A stretch of DNA of 64,000 nt, taken from positions 239,134-303,133 of the forward strand of contig NZ_MBTG01000066.1 of assembly GCF_002027705.1 (NCBI RefSeq), in the 5' to 3' direction. The first letter of the stretch is position 1; every line of letters starts with the position of its first letter. This DNA comes from Paenibacillus ferrarius. Lineage in GTDB: Bacteria; Bacillota; Bacilli; Paenibacillales; NBRC-103111. Shown one piece after another: positions 34,066 to 41,403 of this stretch. The position numbers and the translations under genes were made by a program. The notes under the pieces are model-generated. The model made no database searches. It was not told where the DNA came from and saw only the letters and a list, made by a program, of their open reading frames with translations.

Positions 34066-35100
34066 ATGACACAGAAATCATTGAAATTACTCAGTATTGC
34101 CCTTATACTAACTTTATTTAGCGCATTCATAGCCGCTTGCGGCGCTAAAACGACGAATACTTCCGCGACAGCTACGACAGCACCTACAGCTGCTGGGGCT
34201 TCGGCTGATGCTCAAATTAAACTGCCTGAAACACTGCGGATTGGCTTTATTTCGGCGAATAACAACAAAACGATTACAGGACCCGAAGGTTGGGCGCAAT
34301 CCAAAGGATACTTGGAAAGCGAGCTAAAGAAATATGGTGTTAAAGAGTTCAAATATTTCACTTTTCCTAACGGACCCAACTTAAATGAGGCGATAACCGC
34401 TGGGACCTTGGATGTAGGCATCTATGGCGATACGCCAGCGATTAACGGGAAAGCAGCTGGGCTGAAAACACGCTTAATCAATTTATCGCAAGTGAATATG
34501 AATGCCTGGTTAGTCGCCAAAGCAGACGGCCCCAAAACGTTAACGGATCTGAAGGACAAAAAAGTCGCAACGTCGCAAGGCTCGTACATGAGCCGGTATT
34601 TAACCAGCTTACTCAAAGAGCAGGGATTGGACAAAAGCGTTAAAATCTTGCATCTATTGCCTGCTGATGGAGAAGCGGCTTTAGCCCGTGGTGATATTGC
34701 TGCCTATGCATACCCGACAGGGTTTGGTCCATTGCTTTTGAAAAAAGGATATGTAGCTATCGATGAAGCCGCGAAACATCCGATTCTGCAAGGCTCTAGC
34801 CTAACGGTCGTGACCGAGGACTATTTGGCCAAAAATCCGCAGTTCCCTAAACTATGGAATGACCTTCGGACAAAAGCGGTGAAAGAAATTCGCGAAAATC
34901 CAGATGCTTATTGGAAATTCTACGCGGAAGCTTCCGGTTATCCAGAAGATGTGGTCAGGGCTTCATTCAAAATCGAGCAATGGCCTATTGAAGCCGTGCC
35001 GGCAGAAGGCTTGAAGCTGATTGATGAAACCAAAAAGTTTCTCGTTGAGCAAGGCTTGGCGAAGAAAGATTTTGCCATCCAGGAGTGGTTAGTGAAATAA
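34066..35100 (+). CDS. ssuA: Sulfonate/taurine-type substrate-binding lipoprotein
   Basis: This is a 344-residue extracytoplasmic binding protein. The signal peptide ends in the lipobox IAAC at about residue 25, and a Thr/Ala-rich linker follows. The mature domain is NMT1/SsuA-like: LRIGFISANNN, FTFPNGPNLNEAITAGTLDVGIYGDTPAINGKAAG, then LKDKKVATSQGSYMSRYL. GGGGGTCACAG lies before ATG 34066. It completes the ABC transporter whose permease and ATPase are upstream. The ligand cannot be fixed, and taurine or an alkanesulfonate are the likely classes. Confidence 0.88.
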   Translation: MTQKSLKLLSIALILTLFSAFIAACGAKTTNTSATATTAPTAAGASADAQIKLPETLRIGFISANNNKTITGPEGWAQSKGYLESELKKYGVKEFKYFTFPNGPNLNEAITAGTLDVGIYGDTPAINGKAAGLKTRLINLSQVNMNAWLVAKADGPKTLTDLKDKKVATSQGSYMSRYLTSLLKEQGLDKSVKILHLLPADGEAALARGDIAAYAYPTGFGPLLLKKGYVAIDEAAKHPILQGSSLTVVTEDYLAKNPQFPKLWNDLRTKAVKEIRENPDAYWKFYAEASGYPEDVVRASFKIEQWPIEAVPAEGLKLIDETKKFLVEQGLAKKDFAIQEWLVK

Positions 35101-35112
35101 GGAGGAATTCGG

Positions 35113-35514
35113 ATGAAAGAAGTCCCAATGGCCTATGTGAAAGCGAATCAAACGGGGATTGTAGTATTTGTTCTGTTGGCATTTGCGTTGCAATGGTCTT
35201 GGCTTGTCGTATTATTATGGCTCATTCAGGTGCTGGGGCTTATCGGGGGCGGGAAGTGGAACTTGTTCGTAGCGGTCGCTAAACCCTTTTTGCCACGGAA
35301 CGGGAAAGAGACACAGGCAGAAGAATTAACGAAGTTTAATAATGCACTGGCTGTATTGTTCCTCTCTTTGTCTCTTATAGCATTTGCCATTGGATGGACG
35401 ATTGTTGGCTATATTTTCACGGGCTTCTTATTATTAGCTGCCGGAGCAGCGCTTCTTGGCTATTGTATTGGATGTACGATCTATTATCAGTACAAACAGT
35501 TTAGACTTAGATAA
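35113..35514 (+). CDS. DUF4395 membrane protein
   Basis: This 133-residue membrane protein has about four helices. It starts KEVPMAYVKANQTGIVVFVLLAFALQW and contains FNNALAVLFLSLSLIAFAIGWTIVGYIFTGFLLLAAGAALLGYCIGC and a short basic tail. The overall plan and the GYCIGC end match DUF4395 proteins, which are often found near sulfur-transfer and thioredoxin genes. AAGGAGG at 35099-35105 is 7 nt before ATG 35113, overlapping the stop of the binding protein. It is the last gene before the terminator. The function is unknown; the paired Cys near the C-terminus are worth noting. Confidence 0.75.
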   Translation: MKEVPMAYVKANQTGIVVFVLLAFALQWSWLVVLLWLIQVLGLIGGGKWNLFVAVAKPFLPRNGKETQAEELTKFNNALAVLFLSLSLIAFAIGWTIVGYIFTGFLLLAAGAALLGYCIGCTIYYQYKQFRLR

Positions 35515-35550
35515 CTTGATTTCTCAAGAAGCAGCAGGTTCAACACGGAG

Positions 35551-35588
35551 AGGCTCTCACTTGTGCAGTTGCAAGTTGGGAGTCTTTT
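35551..35588 (+). terminator. Terminator of the sulfonate operon
   Basis: AGGCTCTCACTTG pairs imperfectly with CAAGTTGGGAGTCT and TTTT follows. Confidence 0.7.
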
Positions 35589-35629
35589 CTCATCAGGAAT
35601 TATTTGCTGAAAATATGTTAAAAATAGGA

Positions 35630-35658
35630 TTGACACCTCAAGTGGGTGGTGCTAATAT
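35630..35658 (+). promoter_or_regulatory. Near-consensus sigma-A promoter before hydrolase-yezD unit
   Basis: TTGACA (35630-35635) and TAATAT (35653-35658) are separated by exactly 17 bp, 67 bp upstream of the hydrolase start. Confidence 0.75.
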
Positions 35659-35724
35659 GGGAATATAAATTAAATCATACTAAACTTATCGGAATTATAT
35701 GTAAGATGAAAGGGAGTTAACATC

Positions 35725-36555
35725 ATGGAGCACGCAATCACAATTAAAAGCGACGACGTCGAATTAGCCGCAACCCTGCACTACCCGACGAATCAAACAG
35801 GAACTTCCAAAGTAGACTGTCAACGTTGGCCGCTCATTATCATCTGTCATGGTTTTATAGGGAGTCGGATAGGTGTGGATCGGCTGTTTGTGAAAGCAGC
35901 TCGTGAATTTAGCTCGCAAGGATATCTGGTTCTGCGTTTCGATTACGGCGGATGTGGCGAGAGTACTGGCGACTATGGCGCTGGCGGACTGGATGCTCTG
36001 ATAGATCAAACGCGAAGTGTCATTGATTATGCGCTAACGATTGATTGTGTTGATTTAAGCCGTGTGATCTTGGTTGGGCATAGCTTGGGCGGGGCAACAG
36101 CCTTATTGACAGCTGCCAAAGATAGCCGTGTCAAAACCCTTGTACTGTGGTCCGCGGTTGCGCATCCGCACAATGATATTGTGAAAATCGTAAGCAAAAG
36201 CGAATACGAGAAGCTGCCGCTGGGCGGAGCGATTGATCATCATGGATACTTACTGACGAGTCGTTTTTTTGACTCTTTATCGCAGCATCAGCCGTTTGAA
36301 CAGCTGCGCAAGTTTAACGGGGACGTTCTTGTCGTTCATGGAACGGCGGACGAGACGGTTCCAGTCGATTATGCGCCTTTATATCAGAAGATGTTTTGGC
36401 TGCGAAATGAAGGACAATGCGATATTGAGCTGATTTTCCAAGCGGATCATACGTATTCCACAAGCAGTTCGACGAAAGAATTATTGGAGAAAACAGGGCA
36501 CTGGCTAACTTTTCTGCAGAAACAAAAAAATGATTGGAATGATTGGACGATCTAA
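35725..36555 (+). CDS. Alpha/beta hydrolase
   Basis: This is a 276-residue cytoplasmic hydrolase. The nucleophile elbow is GHSLGG (VILVGHSLGGATALL), an acid residue follows in VVHGTADETVPVDYA, and the catalytic His is in ADHTYSTSS. The N-terminal part reads LIIICHGFIGSRIG (oxyanion HG motif) and LRFDYGGCGESTGDY. This resembles the YtmA/acyl-peptide-esterase type of small esterase. It is followed after 19 bp by a YezD-like gene, so the two are probably one unit next to the sulfur genes. The substrate is unknown. Confidence 0.85.
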   Translation: MEHAITIKSDDVELAATLHYPTNQTGTSKVDCQRWPLIIICHGFIGSRIGVDRLFVKAAREFSSQGYLVLRFDYGGCGESTGDYGAGGLDALIDQTRSVIDYALTIDCVDLSRVILVGHSLGGATALLTAAKDSRVKTLVLWSAVAHPHNDIVKIVSKSEYEKLPLGGAIDHHGYLLTSRFFDSLSQHQPFEQLRKFNGDVLVVHGTADETVPVDYAPLYQKMFWLRNEGQCDIELIFQADHTYSTSSSTKELLEKTGHWLTFLQKQKNDWNDWTI

Positions 36556-36574
36556 ACGAAGCGGAGGAAATGAG

Positions 36575-36784
36575 ATGGCAAAACCATTAGAGTTAGACGA
36601 TGTTTGGGTGGACAGAATTAAACAAATGTTAAATGGGCTAGAGTATGGTTCCGTTCAAATCGTTGTTCATGATGGGAAGATCGCTCAAATTGATAAGACA
36701 GAGAGAAAACGTTTTGATGCTTCATCTCAACCGCAATCACAGCTGCAAGCTGTAAAGTCAGTTAAACAAACGAGCAAAGGCTAG
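36575..36784 (+). CDS. YezD-like small protein (DUF2292)
   Basis: This is a 69-residue protein with the DUF2292 core GLEYGSVQIVVHDGKIAQIDKTERKRF and a low-complexity Gln/Ser tail. YezD-like proteins tend to occur beside sulfur-assimilation genes in Bacillota, which fits the sulfate and sulfonate operons here. ATG 36575 has CGGAGG 7 nt upstream. No reaction is known. Confidence 0.85.
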   Translation: MAKPLELDDVWVDRIKQMLNGLEYGSVQIVVHDGKIAQIDKTERKRFDASSQPQSQLQAVKSVKQTSKG

Positions 36785-36815
36785 GCAATGCCAAGCAATT
36801 ATTTACAATTATTCG

Positions 36816-36850
36816 AGCAGCTCTCTTTCTTCGGAAAGGGGGCTGTTTTC
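36816..36850 (+). terminator. Terminator after yezD-like gene
   Basis: CAGCTCTCTTTC pairs with GAAAGGGGGCTG around TTCG, followed by TTTTC. Confidence 0.75.
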
Positions 36851-36928
36851 ATGAAAAGGTAAACGGTATACTGAAGTGGAAGTATTGGAAACTTAGAGCC
36901 AAGCTTTTGAAATGGAGGTTGGTTGTTG

Positions 36929-37882
36929 ATGCGCAAGCAGCATTTTATATGGAAAGATGAATTGAACAGCAATCACTATGTATATGAGTGGCTGCCTGAG
37001 GAGTCAGAAACGATCAAAGCGATTGTGCAAATCGCACATGGCATGTCCGAGACGGCTGCAAGATATGAGAGATTGGCCGAAATATTAACGAATCAAGGGT
37101 ATGCGGTTTATGCGAATGATCATTTGGGACATGGTCGTACCGCGGGTTCGCCTGATGCTGTTGGCAAGTTTGGCAAAGACTGCTTCATCCGGATGGCTGC
37201 CAATATGGGACAGATCACGGATCAAATTCGTCTTCGTTACCCAGCGTCCGTTCCTTTGTTTCTAATGGGACACAGCATGGGTTCTTTTTTGACACAGTAT
37301 TATATGGGTTCTTATCTCCCGAAGCATCCCGCTAATGTTCAAGGCATTATTTTATCGGGCTCAAATGGCAAAGAAGGAGCCGTCCTGCACGCCGGAATAG
37401 CTGTCGCAACAGTAGAAGCGGCATTGCGGGGTGATCATCACAGGAGCAAGCTGTTGACGAATCTCTCCTTTGGAGCTTTTAATAAAAAATTTGCACCGAA
37501 TCGAACGGAGTTTGATTGGTTAAGTAAAGACGGGGATGAAGTCGATAAGTATATGAATGATCCCTTTTGCGGAGTGATGTTTACCTCAGGTTACTTCCGG
37601 GATTTCTTCAAAGGTTTAAGGGCAATTCATCAATTCGATCATATGAGCAAAATTAGAAAAGATTTGCCAATTTATGTGTTCTCGGGCGATGATGACCCGG
37701 TTGGCGATCAAGGCAAAGGGGTTCGCAGACTATTGGCGATGTATCAGTCATTGGGGCTTCAACAGGTAAGCAGTAAACTGTATCCAGGCGGCAGGCATGA
37801 AATGCTGAATGAAGTGAATCGTGAAGAAGTTATGGCGGATATTGCTGAATGGCTTAATCAGCAGGTCGGCACTCGGACGTAA
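36929..37882 (+). CDS. Alpha/beta hydrolase, monoacylglycerol lipase / lysophospholipase type
   Basis: The 317-residue protein has the Hydrolase_4 (serine aminopeptidase S33-like) plan: IVQIAHGMSETAARYERLAEILTNQGYAVYANDHLGHGRT, the nucleophile elbow FLMGHSMGSFLTQYY, then an acid in VFSGDDDPVGDQGKGV and a His in YPGGRHEMLNE. This fits lysophospholipases or monoacylglycerol lipases that act on membrane-derived lipids. ATG 36929 is preceded by GGAGG at 36914-36918; two TTG codons just upstream are alternative starts. It is a single gene ending ahead of two small hairpins. Confidence 0.88.
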   Translation: MRKQHFIWKDELNSNHYVYEWLPEESETIKAIVQIAHGMSETAARYERLAEILTNQGYAVYANDHLGHGRTAGSPDAVGKFGKDCFIRMAANMGQITDQIRLRYPASVPLFLMGHSMGSFLTQYYMGSYLPKHPANVQGIILSGSNGKEGAVLHAGIAVATVEAALRGDHHRSKLLTNLSFGAFNKKFAPNRTEFDWLSKDGDEVDKYMNDPFCGVMFTSGYFRDFFKGLRAIHQFDHMSKIRKDLPIYVFSGDDDPVGDQGKGVRRLLAMYQSLGLQQVSSKLYPGGRHEMLNEVNREEVMADIAEWLNQQVGTRT

Positions 37883-37941
37883 AGTGGAATGATGCAATTG
37901 TGCATCTTTTTTACGCTTGGAACAGCCTTAATTATGAAATT

Positions 37942-38024
37942 CCTGCGTTTGTGCAGGCTTTTGCGGCTATTTCTGGATGAGAGGTTGGAAAAGATGAGAA
38001 TACCTGCACAATTGCAGGTATTTT
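37942..38024 (+). terminator. Two hairpins after hydrolase gene
   Basis: CCTGC/GCAGG with CTTTTG (about 37942-37963) and AATACCTGCA/TGCAGGTATT followed by TTTC (37999-38024). Both share the CCTGC-GCAGG core. The second is the stronger terminator and is nearly symmetrical, so it may also serve the convergent gene. Confidence 0.6.
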
Positions 38025-38122
38025 CACTAATCAACCGGATAATAATCATGCGCTAAAACACTAAACATGGCTTATGGAATAGCCATTATCTCATTTCTGG
38101 ACAATGACATGGCGATGAAAGG

Positions 38123-38545
38123 CTACACATTCCTCTGCAGCTGCAAACGAATGCCTTCGCGGTCAATTTGAATCCAATATTCTACGATGCGTTCGTTTTC
38201 GAGGCGATAAACGGCGCTTGCAATTTCAATGATTGTTTTGCCTGTAGGCGCAAAGCCGTCAACATTGCCGATATGAGTCCCCGTTTGCTTCCAGCGTACA
38301 TAAACGCGGTCTTCTTGCGCAAGCAACTCCTGGATTTCGAGCTTGAAGGCGCCATAGACAGCTAGCATTTCTCTGACATGGTCGGCATAATTCGCAGGAG
38401 TGCGATGGACCGTTGTTTCTTCTTCGGATGTGATTTGATGGGCGAGCACTTGCTCGGCCATATAAAGATGTGCTGCGTCTGGCTGCAAGCCGGAACGAAC
38501 GTCTTGGAAAAACTGTTGAATGATGGCTGTAGGTGATTTCGACAT
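38123..38545 (-). CDS. SnoaL-like / NTF2-fold protein
   Basis: This 140-residue cytoplasmic protein has the cone-shaped NTF2 fold of SnoaL-like polyketide cyclase and ester-cyclase proteins: AIIQQFFQDVRSGLQPDAAHLYMAEQV, then VYVRWKQTGTHIGNVDGFAPTGKTIIEIASAVYRLENERIVEYWIQID. Such proteins may be enzymes or small-molecule binders, and the active residues are not diagnostic here. GGAGCC lies just upstream of ATG 38545. It stands alone between convergent hairpins and the etfA terminator. Confidence 0.75.
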   Translation of the reverse strand: MSKSPTAIIQQFFQDVRSGLQPDAAHLYMAEQVLAHQITSEEETTVHRTPANYADHVREMLAVYGAFKLEIQELLAQEDRVYVRWKQTGTHIGNVDGFAPTGKTIIEIASAVYRLENERIVEYWIQIDREGIRLQLQRNV

Positions 38546-38635
38546 ATTCGGCTCCTATCCGTTAGCGTGTAAATTGAGTTTACTGGATGGGAGTAGGGAA
38601 TTCAAGTTTCAGATGCGCGTTAAAACACATAAAAA

Positions 38636-38675
38636 CCCACCCTGACCGCAGGCTCTGCCTGCAATCAAGGTGGGG
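38636..38675 (-). terminator. Terminator of fadR-etfB-etfA operon
   Basis: On the minus strand CCCACC...TTGA...GCAGGC pairs with GCCTGC...TCA...GGTGGG, followed by TTTTTATG. It lies 10 nt after the etfA stop. Confidence 0.85.
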
Positions 38676-38684
38676 GAGTTGCTG

Positions 38685-39668
38685 TTACTTCAGCAGCTGG
38701 CGGAATTCCTCGGTCAGCAGCGGCACGACCTCGAACAGATCGCCGACGATGCCATAGTCGGCGACTTTGAAGATCGGCGCCTCGGCGTCCTTGTTGATAG
38801 CGATGATCACACGTGACGAGCTCATCCCCGCAAGGTGCTGAATGGCGCCGCTAATGCCGCACGCGATGTAGATCTCCGGCGTTACGACCTTGCCGGTCTG
38901 GCCGATTTGCATCGCGTACTCGCAGTAACCCGCGTCGCAGGCTCCGCGGGAAGCCCCGACAGCGCCGCCTAAGACGGCAGCCAGCTCTTCGAGCGGCTGG
39001 AAGCCATCGGCGCTGCGCACGCCCCGACCGCCGGAGACAACGATCTTGGCTTCTGCCAAGTCGATGGTGCCGGACGTTTTCTTCACGACCTCCCGGACGA
39101 TGCTGCGCAGGGAGGGGGCGGGGTAAGCCACATCGGCAACGGCAGCTTGACGCGAAGCGTCAGGCTCGGAGGCTGCGATGTTGTTTGGTCTTATCGTGAC
39201 GACCCAGGTGTCGTTCGGGTTGGTAAACGCTTTCTTTTCGACCGCCTTCCCTGCGTAAAGCGGTCGTGTGAACTGCACAGCGTCGCCGCTGCGTTCGATG
39301 GCGGTGACGTCCGAGATTTGCCCGGCGGCGAGCTTGGCCGCGACTAGCGGAGCTAGATCTCGGCCAATCGCTGTATGGCCGAAGTAGATCGCACCTGGCT
39401 GAGCAACAGCTGTTACAGCGAGCAGCGCACTAAGGTAAGCTTCGGAGCTGTAGCTGTCAAGCGCAGAAGCTTCAACAACATAGATGCTGTCTGCGCCATA
39501 AGCGGCTAATTCAGCAGCAAGGGCTTTAATGCCCGAACCGCCGATGACAACGGCGTTAATGTGATCACCCTCAGCAGCCGAGAGCTGAGCTGCGCGCAAG
39601 GCTTCAAAGGATACTTGACGCAGTTTGCCTCCTCGTGCTTCAGCAACAACAAGAAATGTTTTCGCCAT
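38685..39668 (-). CDS. etfA: Electron transfer flavoprotein alpha subunit
   Basis: EtfA carries the FAD of the ETF heterodimer that accepts electrons from acyl-CoA dehydrogenases. The 327-residue protein ends in the diagnostic FAD domain VVSGGRGVRSADGFQPLEELAAVLGGAVGASRGACDAGY, IGQTGKVVTPEIYIACGISGAIQHLAGM, and INKDAEAPIFKVADYGIVGDLFEVVPLL. It follows etfB by 18 bp. Codon use in its 3' two-thirds (38690-39340) is far more GC-rich than in etfB, an abrupt change within one gene. Confidence 0.97.
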   Translation of the reverse strand: MAKTFLVVAEARGGKLRQVSFEALRAAQLSAAEGDHINAVVIGGSGIKALAAELAAYGADSIYVVEASALDSYSSEAYLSALLAVTAVAQPGAIYFGHTAIGRDLAPLVAAKLAAGQISDVTAIERSGDAVQFTRPLYAGKAVEKKAFTNPNDTWVVTIRPNNIAASEPDASRQAAVADVAYPAPSLRSIVREVVKKTSGTIDLAEAKIVVSGGRGVRSADGFQPLEELAAVLGGAVGASRGACDAGYCEYAMQIGQTGKVVTPEIYIACGISGAIQHLAGMSSSRVIIAINKDAEAPIFKVADYGIVGDLFEVVPLLTEEFRQLLK

Positions 39669-39686
39669 GATGGCAGCCTACCTTTC

Positions 39687-40451
39687 TTAAATCACTTTGG
39701 ATTCAGTGCGCAGCACATGCACGAGCTCGGAAACTTGCGCGGCGAGTTCGCCTTTGAGAATGCGTCCGGCTTTTCGTTCCGGCGGAAGGGTGAGCTCCGT
39801 TCGAACCGTTTTGGCCACTGCGGAAGCGGCTCCTTCAATATCGTCCAACGTTAAATGTTGGAACGGTTTTTTCTTAGCCTTCATAATGCCTGGCAGGGAA
39901 GGGTAACGCGGCTCGTTGAGACCCTGCTGCGCTGTGAACAGGGCAGGGAGCGGCAATTCGAGCACTTCAATATCGCCTTCCGCATCTCGATGAGCGAGCG
40001 CCTGACTTCCTGTGATTTCCAATTTGGTGATGGAAGCGGCATGAGGCAGCCCCAGCAAGGAAGCTAGGCGAATTGCAACTTGGCCTGCACCGTTATCGAC
40101 CGAGAAATTTCCGCCAAGCAGGAGATCATAGGATTGCCCCCGCAAATAGCTGGCAAGAATTTCAGCCACCTCGAACTCGTCTCCCTGAATGCGCTCATCC
40201 GAAATTAGAACGGCTTCATCGGCCCCCATGGCTAACGCGGTTCGCAAAGCTTCAGCTGTACGTTCAGGGCCAACGGAAAGAAGAGTGACTTTGCCGCCAA
40301 CGTCATCACGAATTTGGATCGCTTGTTCAACGGCATATTCATCGTAAGGATTGATCACGAATTTAGCCCCATCCTCTTGAACGATGCCGTTCTGCAGGAC
40401 GATTTTCTCCTCTGTATCAAACGTTTGCTTTACGAATACAAAAATGTCCAT
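39687..40451 (-). CDS. etfB: Electron transfer flavoprotein beta subunit
   Basis: EtfB is the AMP-binding beta subunit of ETF. The 254-residue protein begins MDIFVFVKQTFDTEEKI and contains the ETF-beta signature VATRLA-like VAIRLASLLGLPHAASI with ALPALFTAQQGLNEPRYPSLPGIMKAKKKP. ATG 40451 is chosen over an in-frame TTG at 40457 because AAGGAG lies 7 nt upstream. It sits between fadR and etfA, the same order as in the B. subtilis lcfA-fadR-fadB-etfB-etfA operon minus the first and fadB genes. Confidence 0.96.
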   Translation of the reverse strand: MDIFVFVKQTFDTEEKIVLQNGIVQEDGAKFVINPYDEYAVEQAIQIRDDVGGKVTLLSVGPERTAEALRTALAMGADEAVLISDERIQGDEFEVAEILASYLRGQSYDLLLGGNFSVDNGAGQVAIRLASLLGLPHAASITKLEITGSQALAHRDAEGDIEVLELPLPALFTAQQGLNEPRYPSLPGIMKAKKKPFQHLTLDDIEGAASAVAKTVRTELTLPPERKAGRILKGELAAQVSELVHVLRTESKVI

Positions 40452-40490
40452 AGTCAAGCTCCTTCCTGAATATACATGAGATACGGACCC

Positions 40491-41078
40491 TTAAGACTCG
40501 ATGCCTTTCATGAAAAAATCAATCGTAGGGCCAACTTGAGCGGTTAAGGAATATTTTTGACCGGAAATAAGCCAAGAAGTTACGACTTCATCCATGCCGC
40601 CAAATAGGAGAAGCCGTACCAGCTTCACATCGCAATCAGGACGGAAGCTGCCATCGCGCTTGCCTCTTTCTAATATATTTTCGATGAGGATAATATATCT
40701 CTTAAGCGCAAGACCGATTTCTTGGCGAAGAGCCATGTCGCTTTGGCGCAGTTCAATTTGCGTGACATAAGCGAGATGAATATTTCCTTCCAGCTCACTG
40801 AAGTGAATTTGGCAAATTTTCGTTAAAGCTTCTCTGGCTGTCATTTGTTCTGTGAGCCCATCGTTAAACTTTTCTACAAGCTCGCCTAATTTTTCCTGAA
40901 ACAGGCTGGTCAGAATATCCTCCTTCTTTTTGAAGTATAGATAAATCGTCCCATCAGCGACGCCGGCTTCCTTGGCAATTCGGGAAACTTGGGATTTGTG
41001 GAAGCCATTCTCAGCAAATACTTTCATCGCACCTTCGAGAATCGCGTAATACTTGTCTGGTTTTTTGCCACTTGTCAA
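40491..41078 (-). CDS. fadR: TetR-family fatty-acid degradation regulator FadR
   Basis: FadR represses beta-oxidation genes and is released by long-chain acyl-CoA. The 195-residue product matches B. subtilis FadR closely in the DNA-binding part: AMKVFAENGFHKSQVSRIAKEAGVADGTIYLYFKKKEDILTSLF. It also matches in LAYVTQIELRQSDMALRQEI in the ligand domain. TTG 41078 is favoured because GAGGTGATC lies immediately upstream (41082-41090); the ATG at 41105 has none. The gene heads fadR-etfB-etfA and is preceded by its own operator and promoter, so it is autoregulated. Confidence 0.93.
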   Translation of the reverse strand: MTSGKKPDKYYAILEGAMKVFAENGFHKSQVSRIAKEAGVADGTIYLYFKKKEDILTSLFQEKLGELVEKFNDGLTEQMTAREALTKICQIHFSELEGNIHLAYVTQIELRQSDMALRQEIGLALKRYIILIENILERGKRDGSFRPDCDVKLVRLLLFGGMDEVVTSWLISGQKYSLTAQVGPTIDFFMKGIES

Positions 41079-41112
41079 GGAGATCACCTCGGTGTTAAGA
41101 TACATTTATTGG

Positions 41113-41130
41113 TGAATGAATACTCATTCA
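41113..41130. promoter_or_regulatory. FadR operator
   Basis: TGAATGAATACTCATTCA is a perfect match to the B. subtilis FadR consensus (TGAATGANTANTCATTCA) as I recall it. It lies 7-24 nt downstream of the inferred fadR transcription start, where bound repressor would block RNA polymerase. It is the only such site I found, so it may also influence the divergent operon. Confidence 0.9.
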
Positions 41131-41143
41131 TTTTCGTAATGTC

Positions 41144-41172
41144 ATCATAAAATACGTAGTACGCCTTGTCAA
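41144..41172 (-). promoter_or_regulatory. Sigma-A promoter of fadR-etfB-etfA
   Basis: On the minus strand TTGACA (complement of 41167-41172) and TATGAT (complement of 41144-41149) are 17 bp apart, placing the start near 41137, directly before the FadR operator. Confidence 0.8.
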
Positions 41173-41290
41173 CGACTTCTTCAGCTTACACAAGCAAGCA
41201 GGATAGTTTACCGGCTTACCGCACTCGTCGAAGCAACTTTCAACTCTATTCATAAGGGGAATTGGGATTTGCTTTTTTGTGATCCCTGAA

Positions 41291-41304
41291 TGTAAGCGAT
41301 TACA
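41291..41304 (+). promoter_or_regulatory. CcpA cre-like site before fadF operon
   Basis: TGTAAGCGATTACA fits the cre consensus TGWAANCGNTNWCA at every position and is nearly palindromic. It lies 100 bp before fadF, which predicts carbon catabolite repression of beta-oxidation. A clear promoter for the plus-strand operon was not identified in this gap. Confidence 0.7.
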
Positions 41305-41403
41305 CTTGTGAAGTGGCATCATGCGAGGGAGTGGGAGAAATAAGAGTCCCTAAAGCCTTCTAGGCGGCTGATCTGCAAAAGTAAACTTCAAGGAGGGTTC
41401 TCC

